Origin: Treponema socranskii subsp. socranskii VPI DR56BR1116 = ATCC 35536
Lineage (GTDB): Bacteria; Spirochaetota; Spirochaetia; Treponematales; Treponemataceae
Direction: 5' to 3'
NCBI RefSeq assembly: GCF_000468115.1
Contig: NZ_AVQI01000084.1
Span: 62,001-126,000 of the forward strand
Length of the DNA: 64,000 nucleotides
Positions 9,555 to 17,710 of the stretch are shown here, piece after piece (the first letter of the stretch is position 1; every line of letters begins with the position of its first letter). The position numbers and the translations under genes were made by a program. Under the pieces are notes generated by a model. The model was not told the origin of the DNA. It made no database searches and was given only the letters and a program-made list of their open reading frames with translations.

Positions 9555-9914
9555 ATGAAATCCAAACCTTTCGTATCCGTGCTGCTCTTCTCTCTTCCGC
9601 TCGTGTTTACCGGCTGTTCGTCCTTTTCCGGTGAAAAGCTCGGTGCGGTCTATGTGATTTTTTTGTGGATAGGCGGCGCTGCAGGCTATCTCATCTCCGA
9701 TTTTATTTGGTCGGGCGACGACGCGGGAAACGAATACACGCCCGCATGGGAAGTGATCGCGTGGTTTGCGTTCACAGCGCTCGGCATCGTTTTAGGCTAT
9801 GTGAAGCCCTTTTTCCTTTTTTCGGGATTCCTCATTTCCGTTATGACGCCCGTCGCCGGCATGACGGTCATTATGTTCATCGTCCGCATTTTGAGAAAAA
9901 GACGACAAGGTTGA
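9555..9914 (+). CDS. Small membrane lipoprotein-like protein
   Basis: A 119-residue protein with a lipobox-like signal (LVFTGCSS, cysteine near residue 18) followed by about three hydrophobic segments (residues ~30-48, 62-78 and 84-108) and a basic tail. Having several membrane helices after a lipobox is unusual, so the cysteine may not be lipidated. The family is not recognised. The start at 9555 is chosen because the signal sequence begins there. mnmG begins 1 nt after its stop codon, so they are probably co-transcribed. Confidence 0.6.
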   Translation: MKSKPFVSVLLFSLPLVFTGCSSFSGEKLGAVYVIFLWIGGAAGYLISDFIWSGDDAGNEYTPAWEVIAWFAFTALGIVLGYVKPFFLFSGFLISVMTPVAGMTVIMFIVRILRKRRQG

Positions 9915-9915
9915 C

Positions 9916-11874
9916 ATGTCCGGTTTTTACGATTTTTATGACGTCGCAGTCGTCGGTGCGGGACACGCCGGAATCGAAGCTGCCCTCGCGTGCGCGCGCA
10001 TGGGATTGAAGACGCTCGTCGTAACGCAGACGATCGAATCGATCGGACGCCTGTCGTGCAATCCTTCGATCGGCGGCATCGCAAAGGGCAATATCGTCCG
10101 CGAAATCGACGCACTCGGCGGAGAGATGGCAAAGCTCACGGACGCTTCCCTCATTCAATTTCGCCTCCTCAACAAAAGCAAGGGACCTGCCGTACGCGCT
10201 CCGCGCGCTCAAGCGGACAAAATCGTCTATTCCGGGCTTGCACGGAAAGCGCTCGAAGCGGAACCCAATCTTTCGACGCTCATGGACACCGTTACCGATA
10301 TCGTGACGGCGGAAAGTTCGACGCCGCTTCCGCCGCATTCGGAGGGGAGCGCGGAAGAAGGAACGATACAGGGCGAAAAAAGGGGCGAAACGCTCGGCGC
10401 GGCTATGCGCTTGAAAATCACCGGCATCGTAACCGAGCGGGGCCGCGTCGTTCCCGTGCGCGCCGTCGTGCTTACGACGGGAACCTTTTTGGGCGGACGC
10501 ATATTTATCGGCGAATACGACGCTCCGTGCGGAAGGCTCGGAGAGGCCGCCGCACAGGGTTTGACGGAGTCGCTTCGGAAACTCGGCTTTACGACGGGGA
10601 GACTGAAAACCGGCACTCCGCCCCGCGTGCTTAAAAAGACTGTCGATTTTTCGAAGCTCGACGTGCAGGAAGGAGATGCCGACGTTATCCCCTTTTCATA
10701 CGACAATATTTCCGTCGATCGCCCGCTTGTACCCTGCCACATCGTATACACGAATGGCGAAACGCACCGGATAATCCGCGACAACGTTCACCGCTCGCCG
10801 CTTTTCAGCGGAAAGATTTTGGGGATCGGGCCGCGCTACTGTCCTTCCATCGAAGACAAAGTGGTGCGCTTTGCCGACCGCGAGCGGCACCAGATTTTCG
10901 TAGAACCGGAAAGCCTTGAAACCGATGAAATCTATTTGAACGGATTTTCCTCTTCGCTTCCCGAAAGCGTACAGGACGCGTTTTTGCGTACGTTGCCGGG
11001 CTTTGAAAACGCCGTGCCGTCGAGACCGGGCTATGCGGTCGAATACGATTACGTCGAACCGACGCAGCTTTTTTCGTCGCTTGAAACGAAGCGCGTCGCG
11101 GGGCTTTTCAACGCAGGGCAAATCAACGGAACGTCGGGTTACGAAGAAGCTGCGGGGCAGGGCATCGTCGCGGGCATCAACGCGGGCTATTACGCGAAAG
11201 CGCATCGAAAAATCTGCGGCCCCTTGTGCGCTTCTTCCGACGATATGCGCTCGTCTCCCGAACGCTTGAACGACGCTCTCGAAAAAACGCAAAGGGATGC
11301 GGGCTTTAACAATTTTCGAACGATACCCGAATGGCAGCCGCTCGTACTCCGCCGCGACGAAGCGTATATCGGCGTATTGATCGACGATTTGGTGACGCTC
11401 GGCACAAAGGAGCCTTACCGCATGTTTACCGCGAGAGCCGAATATCGCTTAAAACTCCGAAGCGATACGGCAGACCGCCGCCTTGCTTCCTACGGTTTTG
11501 CCGCGGGCTTAAAGACGAAAGCGCAGTTCGACGCCGTAAACCGAAAGTATGCCGTGCGCGAAGAGATATTCGAAAAATTATTAAAAGACCCCGAACTTGA
11601 AAACCCGGGCTACGGCGAAAGCGAATGGGAAGAAGCGAAAATCGATTTCAAATACCGCTACTATATCGAAAAGCAGGACAGGCGTGTCGAAAAAATGCAC
11701 CGTATGGAAAGCGCGCGCATCCCCGACGATTTCGACTACGCATCCGTCGTATCGCTTTCCGCCGAATCGCGTGCAAAGCTCGAAAAGATCCGCCCTCGCA
11801 CGCTGGGGCAGGCGGGACGCATTTCCGGCATCCGAGTGAGCGACGTTATGCTCCTCATGGTGTACGTAAAGTAG
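9916..11874 (+). CDS. mnmG: tRNA uridine 5-carboxymethylaminomethyl modification enzyme MnmG
   Basis: MnmG (GidA) is a FAD enzyme that, with MnmE, modifies the wobble uridine of several tRNAs. The 652-residue product has the FAD-binding GxGxxG ([12 protein letters not shown]), the conserved [12 protein letters not shown] segment, the TGTFLGGRI region and the [16 protein letters not shown] block. A roughly 25-residue insert (about residues 133-158, rich in P, S, G and E) makes it a little longer than usual. The partner mnmE is not in the window. Confidence 0.97.
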   Translation: MSGFYDFYDVAVVGAGHAGIEAALACARMGLKTLVVTQTIESIGRLSCNPSIGGIAKGNIVREIDALGGEMAKLTDASLIQFRLLNKSKGPAVRAPRAQADKIVYSGLARKALEAEPNLSTLMDTVTDIVTAESSTPLPPHSEGSAEEGTIQGEKRGETLGAAMRLKITGIVTERGRVVPVRAVVLTTGTFLGGRIFIGEYDAPCGRLGEAAAQGLTESLRKLGFTTGRLKTGTPPRVLKKTVDFSKLDVQEGDADVIPFSYDNISVDRPLVPCHIVYTNGETHRIIRDNVHRSPLFSGKILGIGPRYCPSIEDKVVRFADRERHQIFVEPESLETDEIYLNGFSSSLPESVQDAFLRTLPGFENAVPSRPGYAVEYDYVEPTQLFSSLETKRVAGLFNAGQINGTSGYEEAAGQGIVAGINAGYYAKAHRKICGPLCASSDDMRSSPERLNDALEKTQRDAGFNNFRTIPEWQPLVLRRDEAYIGVLIDDLVTLGTKEPYRMFTARAEYRLKLRSDTADRRLASYGFAAGLKTKAQFDAVNRKYAVREEIFEKLLKDPELENPGYGESEWEEAKIDFKYRYYIEKQDRRVEKMHRMESARIPDDFDYASVVSLSAESRAKLEKIRPRTLGQAGRISGIRVSDVMLLMVYVK

Positions 11875-12039
11875 TTGATAGGTTGAAGCTCGCCGTTCAG
11901 TTACCGCGTGATGTCCTAACGGCGTACGTTCAGTCGGTGTTGGGAATTCGACGATGCAAAGATACTTGAGGATGGAGAATCATGCAGCGACCGGATTATA
12001 TGAAAAAGAACAAAGGCAGCGGCAAATCGATTGTTGCAG

Positions 12040-12049
12040 CCCCCCCCCC
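12040..12049 (+). repeat. Poly-C tract (C10) upstream of the response regulator
   Basis: Ten consecutive cytosines lie 36-45 nt before the regulator ATG at 12085. A TATAAA box at 12071-12076 puts the expected -35 position at about 12048-12053, so the tract abuts it. No longer homopolymer C or G run was seen in the window. Confidence 0.9.
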
Positions 12050-12084
12050 TGTAAACCGCCGTTTTTTTCATATAAAATACAATC

Positions 12085-12738
12085 ATGATTCCGAATATAA
12101 TTCTTTGCCATGACCATGCTCTGTTGAGAAACGGAATAAAAAGCTGGATAGAAACTCATTCACAATACAAAGTTACGCATGAAGCGGGAACTTGGGCGGA
12201 ATGCGAAAAAATCATCGAAGCGTTTCGCTCGTCCGGCTCTCCGAACAACCATATCGCCGTCGTAGATATTTCGTTCAAAGCCGAATATTCGCCGGCAGCC
12301 CACGAAGAAAATTGCGGTTTTGAAATAATCCGCCGTTTTACCGCACTCGGCGTTCCATGCATCGCGTATTCAAGTCATGATTCGGGAGGATTCGTAGAAC
12401 ACGCCGTAAGTTCTGCCGTCGGGGCAAAAGGCTTTGTTTCAAAAAATGCGGATGAAGAAATTTTGCTTGCAGCGATTCGTGCGGTGTCCGACGGAAAAAC
12501 ATACATTCAGGCGGAACTTGTAACAGGCCTTTTGGAAGTAAACTGCATAAGTCGGACGTTTACCAAAAAAGAAAAACTCCTTTCGGATGCTCTGACGATC
12601 CATAACACAAACGCCGAAGTTGCCGCCGCGCTCGGCATCACGGAAAAGACCGTTGTAAATTATCTTACAATTTTGTATGACAAAGCGGGGGTAAAAAACA
12701 AACTTGAATTCTTGGAAAAAATGGGACGGTTAAATTGA
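12085..12738 (+). CDS. NarL/FixJ-type response regulator
   Basis: A 217-residue response regulator. The receiver domain (residues ~1-130) has a shortened acidic pocket (CHDHALLRNG), the phospho-acceptor Asp61 (AVVDISF) and conserved Lys120 (GFVSKN). The LuxR-type HTH (residues ~158-212) includes NAEVAAALGITEKTVVNYL. One of the two usual N-terminal acidic residues is replaced by His9, which may alter Mg2+ binding. It is the first gene of a three-gene operon with a membrane protein and a histidine kinase, each start overlapping the previous stop. Targets are unknown. Confidence 0.88.
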   Translation: MIPNIILCHDHALLRNGIKSWIETHSQYKVTHEAGTWAECEKIIEAFRSSGSPNNHIAVVDISFKAEYSPAAHEENCGFEIIRRFTALGVPCIAYSSHDSGGFVEHAVSSAVGAKGFVSKNADEEILLAAIRAVSDGKTYIQAELVTGLLEVNCISRTFTKKEKLLSDALTIHNTNAEVAAALGITEKTVVNYLTILYDKAGVKNKLEFLEKMGRLN

Positions 12739-13331
12739 ACGTCCGAGTGAAAACATTTTATAAAACGGCATTTCTTTGCTCGGCGGCACTTGCTTTGAAC
12801 ATTGCAGCTTTCTTACTCGTCACTTATTTGCGGCTTCCCGTTTTTATGGACACGATTTTTACGGTCGCTCTCGTTTTTTATGCGGGGCTTGTGCCGGCTC
12901 TGATCGTCGCAGCTCTCTATAATCCGATTATGACGATTTTACTGTGTGTGATCTATGGAACGGAAATTTTTTATTTTGATTTTTTGTATGCAATCTGCGG
13001 AATCCTGATAGTCATTTCGACTTGGATTTTCAGCCGAAACAAAAAAGAATTCTTTTTCAGTCATACCGTTACGGTTTTATACCTTTTGATTATCGCGTTC
13101 GTTTCCGCTTTTTTAACCAGTTTTTCCGCAAGCGCGCTGAACACGTTTATTCGTCCGCTTTTCGGAAACTTGTCGCGGTTTTCCGCAATCGACGATTTTT
13201 ACATCGCATTCCAAAATTTAAAATTCGGAATATTCCTTTCATATCTTTTGCCGCGTATTCCGATCATCGTGCTGGACAGGCTGATTTCCACTTTTTTAGG
13301 CTACGGAATATATAGAGTAATTGAACTATGA
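12735..13331 (+). CDS. Integral membrane protein in a two-component operon
   Basis: A 198-residue protein with about five or six hydrophobic helices. It starts with TTG at 12735, overlapping the regulator stop codon (TTGA). The PVFMDTIFTVAL segment and overall layout are reminiscent of ECF-transporter S components or membrane sensor modules. I do not recognise a definite family. Its place between the response regulator and a kinase that has only one membrane helix suggests it could be the ligand-sensing partner of the kinase; that is inference. Its end overlaps the kinase start (ATGA). Confidence 0.7.
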   Translation: MNVRVKTFYKTAFLCSAALALNIAAFLLVTYLRLPVFMDTIFTVALVFYAGLVPALIVAALYNPIMTILLCVIYGTEIFYFDFLYAICGILIVISTWIFSRNKKEFFFSHTVTVLYLLIIAFVSAFLTSFSASALNTFIRPLFGNLSRFSAIDDFYIAFQNLKFGIFLSYLLPRIPIIVLDRLISTFLGYGIYRVIEL

Positions 13332-14215
13332 ACGAACAGCAATTACAGGATTTACTTTCTACCTTAAACCTCTACACATCGTTTTTTTTCCTTTTGATCG
13401 TACTCTGTTTTACCTCTTTTGTCGCAGTTCTTTTTATTTTGATCCGCAATATTAAGAACCGCAAAAAATTACAAAAAAACCGGGAATTTATTTCGGAAAT
13501 AATTCAGACGCAGGAAGCGGAGCGAAACCGTATAAGCCGGGAACTTCACGATACGGTAAGCCAAAACATAAAAACCCTTCTTCTGAAAGAAAAAGAACTT
13601 TCGGCGGTTTTAAGCGATTCCGATTCCAAAGGCGATGAGATACAATTCAAAATCGAAAAAATCATCAGTCTTGAAAAACAAAATCAAAAGCAGCTCAGAA
13701 CGATCATTCGAAACCTTGCAGTTCCGGCTGTCGGCAACATTCCTTTTAAAACCGTCATAAACGATTTGTGCGAGCAGTTCAAAGAGCAAAGCGGCATAGA
13801 CTGCTCGTTTTTTGTTTCTCCCGACGTTGGGCTTGACGATTTTTCAAAAGAGCAAAAACATCACATTTTGCGGATAATTCAGGAAGCCTTGAACAATGCA
13901 CAAACGCACGCAAAAGCAAGCGAGACAAGTATTGTCATAAGAAAAGGCCGCAGTGAAAACCGCCGTTCCGAGCCGGTTTCGGAAAAACAGTTGCAGGCCG
14001 GCGAAGATTTTATTTGCATAATGATTTTTGACGACGGGCAGGGCTTTGCCGGTGCCGCGCAAATTGAAAGCGGACGATATTCGCAAAACCACTTCGGCAT
14101 GAGCGGAATGGAAATGCGTGCAAAACTTTTGGGCGGTTCTCTCGTTGTGCAAAGCACTGCGGAAGCCGGAACGGAAGTGAGGCTTGAGATTCCGGTACGT
14201 AATTGCGGCTCATGA
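13328..14215 (+). CDS. NarX/DesK-type sensor histidine kinase
   Basis: A 295-residue kinase. One membrane helix (residues ~17-39) is followed directly by a coiled coil and a HisKA_3 dimerisation domain with the phospho-acceptor His74 (SRELHDTVSQN). The HATPase domain has the N-box (IIQEALNNAQTH, Asn190), G1 (DDGQGF, 235-240) and G2 (FGMSGMEMR). There is no extracellular sensor domain, so sensing may be done by the adjacent membrane protein. It should phosphorylate the response regulator at the head of the operon. A palindromic repeat begins 2 nt after the stop codon. Confidence 0.9.
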   Translation: MNEQQLQDLLSTLNLYTSFFFLLIVLCFTSFVAVLFILIRNIKNRKKLQKNREFISEIIQTQEAERNRISRELHDTVSQNIKTLLLKEKELSAVLSDSDSKGDEIQFKIEKIISLEKQNQKQLRTIIRNLAVPAVGNIPFKTVINDLCEQFKEQSGIDCSFFVSPDVGLDDFSKEQKHHILRIIQEALNNAQTHAKASETSIVIRKGRSENRRSEPVSEKQLQAGEDFICIMIFDDGQGFAGAAQIESGRYSQNHFGMSGMEMRAKLLGGSLVVQSTAEAGTEVRLEIPVRNCGS

Positions 14216-14216
14216 A

Positions 14217-14256
14217 GGTTTAAATTGAACGTCTGAAATGGCGCCGTTCAATCTAA
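14217..14256 (+). repeat. Dispersed palindromic repeat, copy 1
   Basis: This 40-bp element matches the reverse complement of 26377-26416 at 38 of 40 positions. Arms like TTAAATTGAACG and CGTTCAATTTAA flank a 13-bp centre that contains TGAAAT. It directly follows the kinase stop codon. Confidence 0.8.
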
Positions 14257-14294
14257 TTCAGTCATATATCCCGAAATCTTGACATTTCCATTTG

Positions 14295-14321
14295 TCCCGA
14301 CTTTTTCGGGAGTAAACTCCC
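14295..14321. other. Two mutually exclusive short hairpins
   Basis: TCCCGA (14295-14300) can pair with TCGGGA (14306-14311), and GGGAGT (14308-14313) with ACTCCC (14316-14321). The two stems share GGGA, so only one can form. This lies in the 212-bp gap before the 14428 gene; nothing else coding was seen in the gap. Confidence 0.4.
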
Positions 14322-14427
14322 TATTATGTAAGTAAAAGCAAGTGTAAAATCAATGTAAACAATAAAATTGTCGCAGGTTTTTTTGTTTGAAAGATATTTC
14401 AGGTTAAAGCTGTCGATAGGAGGTCGT

Positions 14428-15051
14428 ATGATAAAAATTAATGTTTCTGAAGGAAATGCTAAAAAGTTGGTTGAAGAACTCATCGGAAAAATTTCAGAAA
14501 TGGGATTGTATACGATGCAAAAAAATGATCTCAATGATTATTTATTGTTTCTTCTTGATAAATACAGTGAAGAGCACTTTTTGGAAAAATTTTCAAATTT
14601 TGATAATGCGAAAATGTTTAAGGTTTCAGAAGCCAAACTTAAAAATTCCAAATTGAACATCGATTTAAAATTCAGGGAAGGAAACGATTACCTGACGGAA
14701 ATAAAAAAATTCCTCGCAAATCTTAACGCAGACAATTTTAGGCTCAATCACAGTGGAGACGCCTATATATTTGTCTTAGACAATAAATATACACGCATGT
14801 GCATAGAAAATGTGTTGAAAAAGTCAGGAAATACGCTGAACTACAGTTTTAATCCGGAAAGAGTTGAGATGAATAAAGATGTTTTACACAGTTTTCTTAA
14901 AGAGTTCAGAAAAGAACTCGGAGATAGCGTAAAAACCGAAGAAGCAAAGGATGCGTTTGAAAAATTGGCAGTGTCACTTGCAGATAAAATTCTTCCAATA
15001 AAGGATATGATCACGCCGATTCGCAATTTTGCAAAAGCGATAAAAAACTAA
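14428..15051 (+). CDS. Hypothetical protein upstream of the DGR-target lipoprotein
   Basis: A 207-residue, lysine-rich, probably cytoplasmic protein with mixed alpha/beta character. There is no signal peptide or membrane helix, and I recognise no family. AGGAGG lies 3-4 nt before the ATG at 14428. An in-frame extension back to 14368 has no ribosome site. The gene is 27 nt upstream of the variable lipoprotein and probably co-transcribed with it. Its codon use is more AT-rich than that of the neighbouring lipoprotein. It does not look like the small helical Avd accessory protein of DGRs, but a link to the variable protein cannot be excluded. Confidence 0.7.
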   Translation: MIKINVSEGNAKKLVEELIGKISEMGLYTMQKNDLNDYLLFLLDKYSEEHFLEKFSNFDNAKMFKVSEAKLKNSKLNIDLKFREGNDYLTEIKKFLANLNADNFRLNHSGDAYIFVLDNKYTRMCIENVLKKSGNTLNYSFNPERVEMNKDVLHSFLKEFRKELGDSVKTEEAKDAFEKLAVSLADKILPIKDMITPIRNFAKAIKN

Positions 15052-15078
15052 GTCAAATAAACTTACCGAGGAGGAACT

Positions 15079-17166
15079 ATGAGAACCTGTTTAAGAAAAA
15101 TCGGAATAGTGGCGGCGATTGCCGTAATCTGGATTGCGGGATGCAAAAACACCGTAGAGGTAGAAAAAGAGAAGTCTTATGCGTCAGCCGTAACCTTCAA
15201 GGCAGAAGATGCCGGGAAAGCCGGTGTAAAAATCACAATGGCAACCGCAACGGAAGGGGCGTCGATTTTCTATACGACGGATGGCAAGGAGCCGAACGCA
15301 AAAAGCGTAAAATACAGCGCACCGTTGACATTTGACAAAGACGTGGAAATAAAGGCGATCGCCGTAAAGGACGGTATTGAAAACAGTCCTGTTTCCGTGG
15401 GAAAAGTTTCCATAAAGACAAAGACCGTGGAAGTAGACGAGACTGCGCCTGCCGCCGTTACAAACCTTACGGCGACGGCAAAAGACAGCCGAGTGCTTCT
15501 TACCTGGACGGACGCTTCTGACAGTGACATCTACGGCTACGAAGTAAGCTACAGCGGAAGCGCCCCGATAAACCGGGCTGCACTTCCCGCGCTGAACGTT
15601 AAAAGCATGATGGCAGCTCAAGGTGCCGGCGGCTGCTATGTCTCGGGTCTTACGAACGGCACGGAGTACACGTTCACCGTAAGGACAATGGACACAAGCG
15701 GAAACAAGAGCGGGGGCGTAACGGTAAAGGCAACGCCGGTCGCCGTCAGCGCGAATTCACCGATGACGATCGCTTTGAGCGTCCCGGATGCCGCCACGAA
15801 CACAAGCCTTGATGTAAAGGTAGAGGTAACGACAGCCGCCGAACTGAAGAAGGTCGTGTACAAAAAGAACGGAAGCGTGAACGCGAAAACGCTCCTTTCA
15901 GACACAGGTGCAGAGGACGTTACGGGAAGCGTCAAATCAAACGGCAAGTTCACCGTCACGGCGGCAAGCGAAGCCGAAGGAAACGGAACGTACACGGTTG
16001 CGGTTCTTGACGAATCGGGACGAGAGGAGACGGAGCAGATTACCATAGGTAAATTTGACTTTACGCCGCCTTCCAAAGTAAAAAATGTTTTGGCAGTATA
16101 TTCAAACACGCACAATGAGATAATCCTGAACTGGACAAACCCTAGCGAAAGCGACTTTGATCATGTGGAAATCTCGTATACGATGAACGACGGAACGACA
16201 GACTCCGCAAGGTCGCAAGCGGAAAGCGTAAAAGGCGCAACCAAGACATTCACAGGAATCGACGGAACAAAGGCATACTACACCTACTACATAGCGAGCG
16301 CTGACAAACTCGGAAACAAGAGCGCGGAAGTTAAGCATAAGGTAGGCGTAAATACCTCAGTCAACAACATCCCCGAAGGCTTCGTGAAAGTTCCCGACAC
16401 TTTAATTACAGGAATGGAAAGCTGGACACCTAGTTCAGAAGTATTTGTGAACGGACGATCTTTTGAGATAAAATCCTTTTACATGAGCGACCACGAGGTT
16501 ACGAGGGCGGAGTACAAGGCGCGCATAGAGAGCGACCCGAGCACGGATGACGCTTACGATAAGGACGGCAACAAACTTACGGGAGACGCAGCCGGCAAGA
16601 ATCCTGTAAACAAGGTCTCTTGGTATGACGCGATCGTATACTGCAACAGGCTTTCCATCAATGAAAACCTTACCCCCTGCTATAAAATCGACGGTTCGAC
16701 GAATCCTAACGACTGGGGTACAGTTCCGAGTTCAGACGACTCTACATGGAACGCCGCTACATGCGACTTCGATGCGGACGGATACCGGCTTCCGACGGAA
16801 GCGGAATGGGAGTGGGCTGCCCGCAGCGGAGAGAACTACACTTACGCCGGAAGCGACAATATAGATGAAGTGGCATGGTATGACTCGAACACGAACGGAA
16901 CCAGGGACGTGAAGACAAAGAAAAAGAACGGCTACGGACTGTACGACATGAGCGGGAACGTGAGTGAATGGTGCTGGGACCGGTACGGAAGCATAACAAG
17001 TTCTACGCCCGCCGCGGGCTCGGCGTGGGGTTCTGGCCGCTGTCGACGTGGCGGTTCTTGGAATGACAGCGCCAGCTACGCGCAGGTTGCTGACCGGTAC
17101 TACAGCTACCCGGACAACCGCTACTACATCTACTGTGGGTTCCGCCTGGTTCGCAACGCCGACTAG
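15079..17166 (+). CDS. DGR-target lipoprotein: FGE-sulfatase/C-type-lectin fold, variable C-terminus
   Basis: A 695-residue lipoprotein. The signal peptide ends at lipobox IAGC (Cys22). A chitobiase C-terminal-like beta domain (~35-110, IFYTTDGKEP) is followed by fibronectin-type-III-like repeats (~120-220 and ~330-430) and a formylglycine-generating-enzyme (SUMF1) domain from ~435 to the end. That fold is the display scaffold of the Treponema denticola DGR protein TvpA. The last ~35 residues, after RRGGSWND, are rich in Y, S, D and N encoded by NNC codons and end with GFRLVRNAD, matching DGR variable regions. GAGGAGG precedes the ATG. It is probably a surface-exposed, ligand-binding variable protein. 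No reverse transcriptase lies nearby. Confidence 0.88.
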   Translation: MRTCLRKIGIVAAIAVIWIAGCKNTVEVEKEKSYASAVTFKAEDAGKAGVKITMATATEGASIFYTTDGKEPNAKSVKYSAPLTFDKDVEIKAIAVKDGIENSPVSVGKVSIKTKTVEVDETAPAAVTNLTATAKDSRVLLTWTDASDSDIYGYEVSYSGSAPINRAALPALNVKSMMAAQGAGGCYVSGLTNGTEYTFTVRTMDTSGNKSGGVTVKATPVAVSANSPMTIALSVPDAATNTSLDVKVEVTTAAELKKVVYKKNGSVNAKTLLSDTGAEDVTGSVKSNGKFTVTAASEAEGNGTYTVAVLDESGREETEQITIGKFDFTPPSKVKNVLAVYSNTHNEIILNWTNPSESDFDHVEISYTMNDGTTDSARSQAESVKGATKTFTGIDGTKAYYTYYIASADKLGNKSAEVKHKVGVNTSVNNIPEGFVKVPDTLITGMESWTPSSEVFVNGRSFEIKSFYMSDHEVTRAEYKARIESDPSTDDAYDKDGNKLTGDAAGKNPVNKVSWYDAIVYCNRLSINENLTPCYKIDGSTNPNDWGTVPSSDDSTWNAATCDFDADGYRLPTEAEWEWAARSGENYTYAGSDNIDEVAWYDSNTNGTRDVKTKKKNGYGLYDMSGNVSEWCWDRYGSITSSTPAAGSAWGSGRCRRGGSWNDSASYAQVADRYYSYPDNRYYIYCGFRLVRNAD
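17062..17163 (+). other. Predicted DGR variable region with 3' invariant end
   Basis: In codons 17062-17136, about 14 positions read GAC, AGC, TAC, AAC or ATC (plus one TGT), i.e. variants of AAC or AAT at the first two bases only. The interspersed codons without A in a template (GCC, GTT, CGG, CCG, CGC) look fixed. The 3' stretch 17137-17163 encodes GFRLVRNAD and would be the invariant homing end. Confidence 0.72.
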
Positions 17167-17169
17167 CGT

Positions 17170-17278
17170 CGGCCGGTTCTGCAAGGAAATTATTAAGGCA
17201 ACTCGAAAAACTGGCCATGAACGACTTTTTCACCCTTCCGCATTCTGCGGAAGGGCGAAGCCGCGCGGTAACCGGCCG
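17170..17278. other. Nested inverted repeats after the variable region
   Basis: The outer pair is CGGCCGGTT (17170-17178) with AACCGGCCG (17270-17278). The inner hairpin is CCCTTCCGCA (17233-17242), loop TTC, TGCGGAAGGG (17246-17255), a perfect 10-bp stem. There is no T-run, so it is a poor intrinsic terminator. DGRs commonly carry a hairpin just 3' of the variable region, so a role in retrohoming is possible. Confidence 0.6.
17197..17230 (+). repeat. 34-bp dispersed repeat, copy 1
   Basis: It matches 55754-55787 at about 28 of 34 positions, sharing the framework GGCA-CTCG-AAAACT, GCC and GACGA/ACGAC followed by a T-run. Confidence 0.55.
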
Positions 17279-17376
17279 GCGGTGAAAATTGGTCTTACGG
17301 ATACAATTTGCTCTACTGCCCGCATACGGGTTATTGAAGATTGGGTAAAAGAATGAAAACTTAAAAAGGACGTACG

Positions 17377-17579
17377 ATAAATACGGCACTTGTTCAAGTC
17401 AGAGTTGATGAAGCTCTAAAAGATGAAGTTACTGATATCTATAATCATTACGGACTGGATTTACCGACAGCTATCAGGATTTTTTTCAAGAAAAGTATTG
17501 CTGTGGGAGGATTACCGTTTGATCTTCGAATATAGTAAAAGAATACTATGAAGTTTTAAGAAGAGAAAAATTAAATTAA
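17377..17579 (+). pseudogene. Decayed DinJ/RelB-type antitoxin
   Basis: The translation from 17377 (LVQVRVDEALKDEV, then GLDLPTAIRIFFK and GGLPFDLRI) is a clear DinJ/RelB antitoxin of the ribbon-helix-helix class. Two lesions are visible. The expected ATG reads ATA at 17377, with an AAAAAGGA ribosome site still 6 nt upstream and no other start codon after the in-frame stop at 17362. The frame then closes at TAG 17533. Skipping two bases (a TA duplication near 17531-17534) restores a normal tail (VKEYYEVLRREKLN) ending at 17579. It is probably inactive. Confidence 0.7.
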
Positions 17580-17621
17580 TACTTAAAGTAATCTTTCAAA
17601 AAAATAAATTTAACGACAAAA

Positions 17622-17704
17622 CAAAGGTATTCCGATCGGACCTTTTGATACACAGATTGCCGCTCTAGCTTCGTTCACCGACGTTCAACTTAATAATTAT
17701 TAAT
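17622..17704 (+). pseudogene. Remnant of a VapC/PIN-domain toxin
   Basis: One frame reads GIPIGPFDTQIAALA, which matches the conserved C-terminal part of PIN toxins, including the catalytic Asp and the IAA motif. There is no start, no N-terminal half and no intact end. Together with the antitoxin remnant it shows a decayed toxin-antitoxin region, although DinJ and VapC belong to different module types. Confidence 0.55.
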
Positions 17705-17710
17705 CGTATT

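Noticed and set aside
11982-12113. 43-codon frame crossing the C10 tract, with GGAG upstream
   Set aside because: It ends inside the regulator gene, has no family resemblance, and no tract length fuses it to the regulator. It may be chance.
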